Assembly: GCF_937616625.2 (NCBI RefSeq)
Contig: NC_065573.1
Coordinates: 18,987,001-19,051,000 of the forward strand
Reading direction: 5' to 3'
Source: Mercurialis annua
Taxonomy: Eukaryota > Streptophyta > Magnoliopsida > Malpighiales > Euphorbiaceae
Length of the DNA stretch: 64,000 nucleotides
The translations under genes were made by a program, and so were the position numbers. Shown here in pieces: positions 62,431 to 64,000 of this stretch. The notes under the pieces were generated by a model, which saw nothing but the letters and a program-made list of their open reading frames with translations, was not told where the DNA came from and did no database searches. Each line of letters begins with the position of its first letter. Positions within the stretch are counted from its first letter, which is position 1.

Positions 62431-63313
62431 ATGTGACTCAATAAAAAATCATTGTCAACACTAGTCACACGGGGCACAACATCGAAAAAACCAATAGGAT
62501 TCCAATGTGATAATTGCCAATCAAAAAAATGAGGTCACAGAATAGTTATTGCTTAATGCCATCTCCGACCTTGTAGGTGAGAAAATTTAAGGCTAAACCC
62601 ATCTAGAGGCCCTTGTACTATATTATTTTTGATCAGAAAGTTCTTATACTATCTTTTTATTCTTCCGGTCCTTCTACTTAATTTTTGATTTTCAAGTCTT
62701 TTTTTTAGTTTTTTTCTACTCCCTCTACTTACAATTTTTTTGTTCTTCCAGTCCCTTAAAAGGATATGAAAATCGGAATTTGCCAAGAACAGGGACCCAA
62801 ACATGAACAATTTTGGAGTAGGGGCCTCTCGAATAAAACCAGTAAAGTAAAAGGACCTCCGTATGTGTTTTGCCAAAATTTAAACATATCAATTTGTATA
62901 GATGATGGATAATTCTAATAATATTCTTATACGTATATTGAATTTTATATTCAATTCAAACTGTTAAAGCTTTAAATCTATGAATTTTACATTTCATGAA
63001 TTACAAAAATCGTCAATCCAAATGATGCCTATACTATAGGTAAAAGGTAATCTTTACATGGTAAGTTCCCAAAACCTCTGCCATAGATACAGATACAAGA
63101 CTTCAACAAGTTAAAGTACAGTAAATTAGTGGTTCATAAATAAAAAAAACAAAACAAAAAAAGCAAACAATGATATAATGTTTGATCATAATATCACCTT
63201 AACTTCCCGGCCTGGCGTTAGTAGTAGCTTCTCGAAAGCATCGCAAGAACCAATTCACCTGCTCGGTGACTGAGCTTGCGCATCTTCTTGTTTTTGAGGC
63301 CTGTAATTATCTG
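62431..63313. other. Spacer and duplicated 3' flank of the second DUF668 copy
   Basis: No gene. From about 62900 the sequence aligns with the 3' flank of the first DUF668 gene (54960-55365); shared blocks include GGTAAAAGGTAATCTTTACA and CAAAACCTCTGCCATAGATA. Left of that the sequence is AT-rich. Confidence 0.65.
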
Positions 63314-64000
63314 TTATACACTATTCTTCCTTTTGGGTGTATAAGAGTAATTATTTCTGCATCCGGAACACTCAGAACAACCTCTTTGATCAACTCCTTT
63401 ACTAACCTTGTTCGTGTAATTGAGCCCTACAAGAAGCTCAATAATTGCAGCCTCGGTTTTTGCTTGATCTGCATAATGAAGTGTTTGCACCAGAAGAAAA
63501 TTTTTCCTGGAAACCGCTACTTCTCTCTCAAAATTCCGCTCAGATTGCCATTTTATCATGTTATGCGCCAGTGGGGACAACCATTCTAATATGTTTGCAA
63601 GTGCCAGACTCCATTTTCGTCCAAGGGAAGTATCATATGTTGATGCAGCTGGAGATCCGCCATAGTGCTCGAGTCTCTTTCGAAGACCAGCTCTTATAGT
63701 TGTGGGTAACATACTGTAAAGGTCATCTCGAGATCCACAGTCGATCATGTAAGGTGAAGAAACTAACTTCTCGATGAATGTAATCAAATTTGCATAGTGC
63801 AGAGCTAAAGCAGCATAACCAAGAGTAGAAGAAGGGGCCTTTAGCAACCCACACTTTGCACTGAAGTGAGCTAATTTAGTAAAAACTCTATTGCTGCAAG
63901 TAAGAGATTTCATATTCAACTTCTCCATTTTACCAACAATTTTCATATAGTCAACTGTGAACTTCGCTGAACCACCAATAGCTTGTTTTCCGTCCTGCAT
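63314..64000 (-). CDS. Second DUF668 gene copy, 3' part, cut by the window edge
   Basis: Codes the last 228 residues of a protein colinear with residues about 336 to the end of the first copy. It holds the whole DUF668 domain (LGYAALALHYANLITFIEKL, YSMLPTTIRAGLRKRL) and the same Arg/Asn/Tyr-rich tail ending in SV where the first copy ends in VY. The frame is open throughout the visible part with mostly conservative changes, so it is probably a functional paralogue; whether its N-terminal DUF3475 is present cannot be seen. Orientation is the same as copy one, so this is a direct tandem pair. Confidence 0.85.
   Translation of the reverse strand: MQDGKQAIGGSAKFTVDYMKIVGKMEKLNMKSLTCSNRVFTKLAHFSAKCGLLKAPSSTLGYAALALHYANLITFIEKLVSSPYMIDCGSRDDLYSMLPTTIRAGLRKRLEHYGGSPAASTYDTSLGRKWSLALANILEWLSPLAHNMIKWQSERNFEREVAVSRKNFLLVQTLHYADQAKTEAAIIELLVGLNYTNKVSKGVDQRGCSECSGCRNNYSYTPKRKNSV

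Overview
The window is nuclear DNA of a flowering plant, most likely a eudicot. It has intron-rich genes with GT-AG splice sites, plant-only gene families (a chloroplast NTRC, a cuticle-type ABCG half transporter, a DUF3475/DUF668 protein), AT-rich spacers and dense nested LTR retrotransposons. I cannot name the species from sequence alone.

Left two thirds (1-37720): almost wholly mobile DNA. From the left: a decayed minus-strand Ogre/Tat-type gag end (1-2766); an LTR of a Tat-like element (3365-3984); a Harbinger-like MITE (4051-4381); a small coding-free minus-strand LTR element (4660-6556); a decayed RNase H reading frame (about 7560-8111). Next is a 10.2-kb non-autonomous LARD-type element (8117-18285, 5-bp duplication CTACT) with two nearly identical 3.1-kb LTRs and a 4.0-kb interior without gag-pol. 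Then comes a 12.4-kb Ty3/gypsy Tat-lineage element (18487-30879, duplication TGTAT). It carries gag, protease, reverse transcriptase, two RNase H domains and integrase on the plus strand, and a separate spliced antisense gene on the minus strand. Its gag is split by a minus-strand solo LTR (19284-22093, duplication ACACC) related to the LARD. Its pol has two 65-bp GT-AG introns that restore the frame exactly. Further right are a second Tat-like LTR fragment (32201), a tRNA-derived SINE (15-bp duplication) split by another solo LTR (33574-36488, duplication CTGCC), and a 1-kb TRIM-like element (36682-37715, duplication CCACG).

Right third (38181-64000): host genes. An ABCG12/15-type half transporter (plus, 8 exons, 38181-46362) is followed tail to tail by NTRC (minus, 10 exons, 47500-53495). 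Then come a single-coding-exon DUF3475/DUF668 (PSI-like) gene (minus, 55366-57060) and, after a decayed LINE (about 59671-62430), the 3' part of a second DUF668 copy (63314-64000, cut by the window edge). The introns of ABCG and NTRC hold several MITEs with intact target-site duplications (hAT, Mutator-like, Stowaway). The DUF668 pair is a tandem duplication that includes 3' flanking DNA.

The three host genes have separate jobs: export of cuticle or wall lipids at the plasma membrane, NADPH-driven redox control in plastids, and a poorly understood growth-signalling family. Nothing suggests they act together. The most unusual structure is in the repeats. Three related LTRs each carry a cluster of short odd palindromes that share a core while their outer arms differ from palindrome to palindrome in a complementary way. 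The Tat element is also unusual in having predicted introns on both strands.
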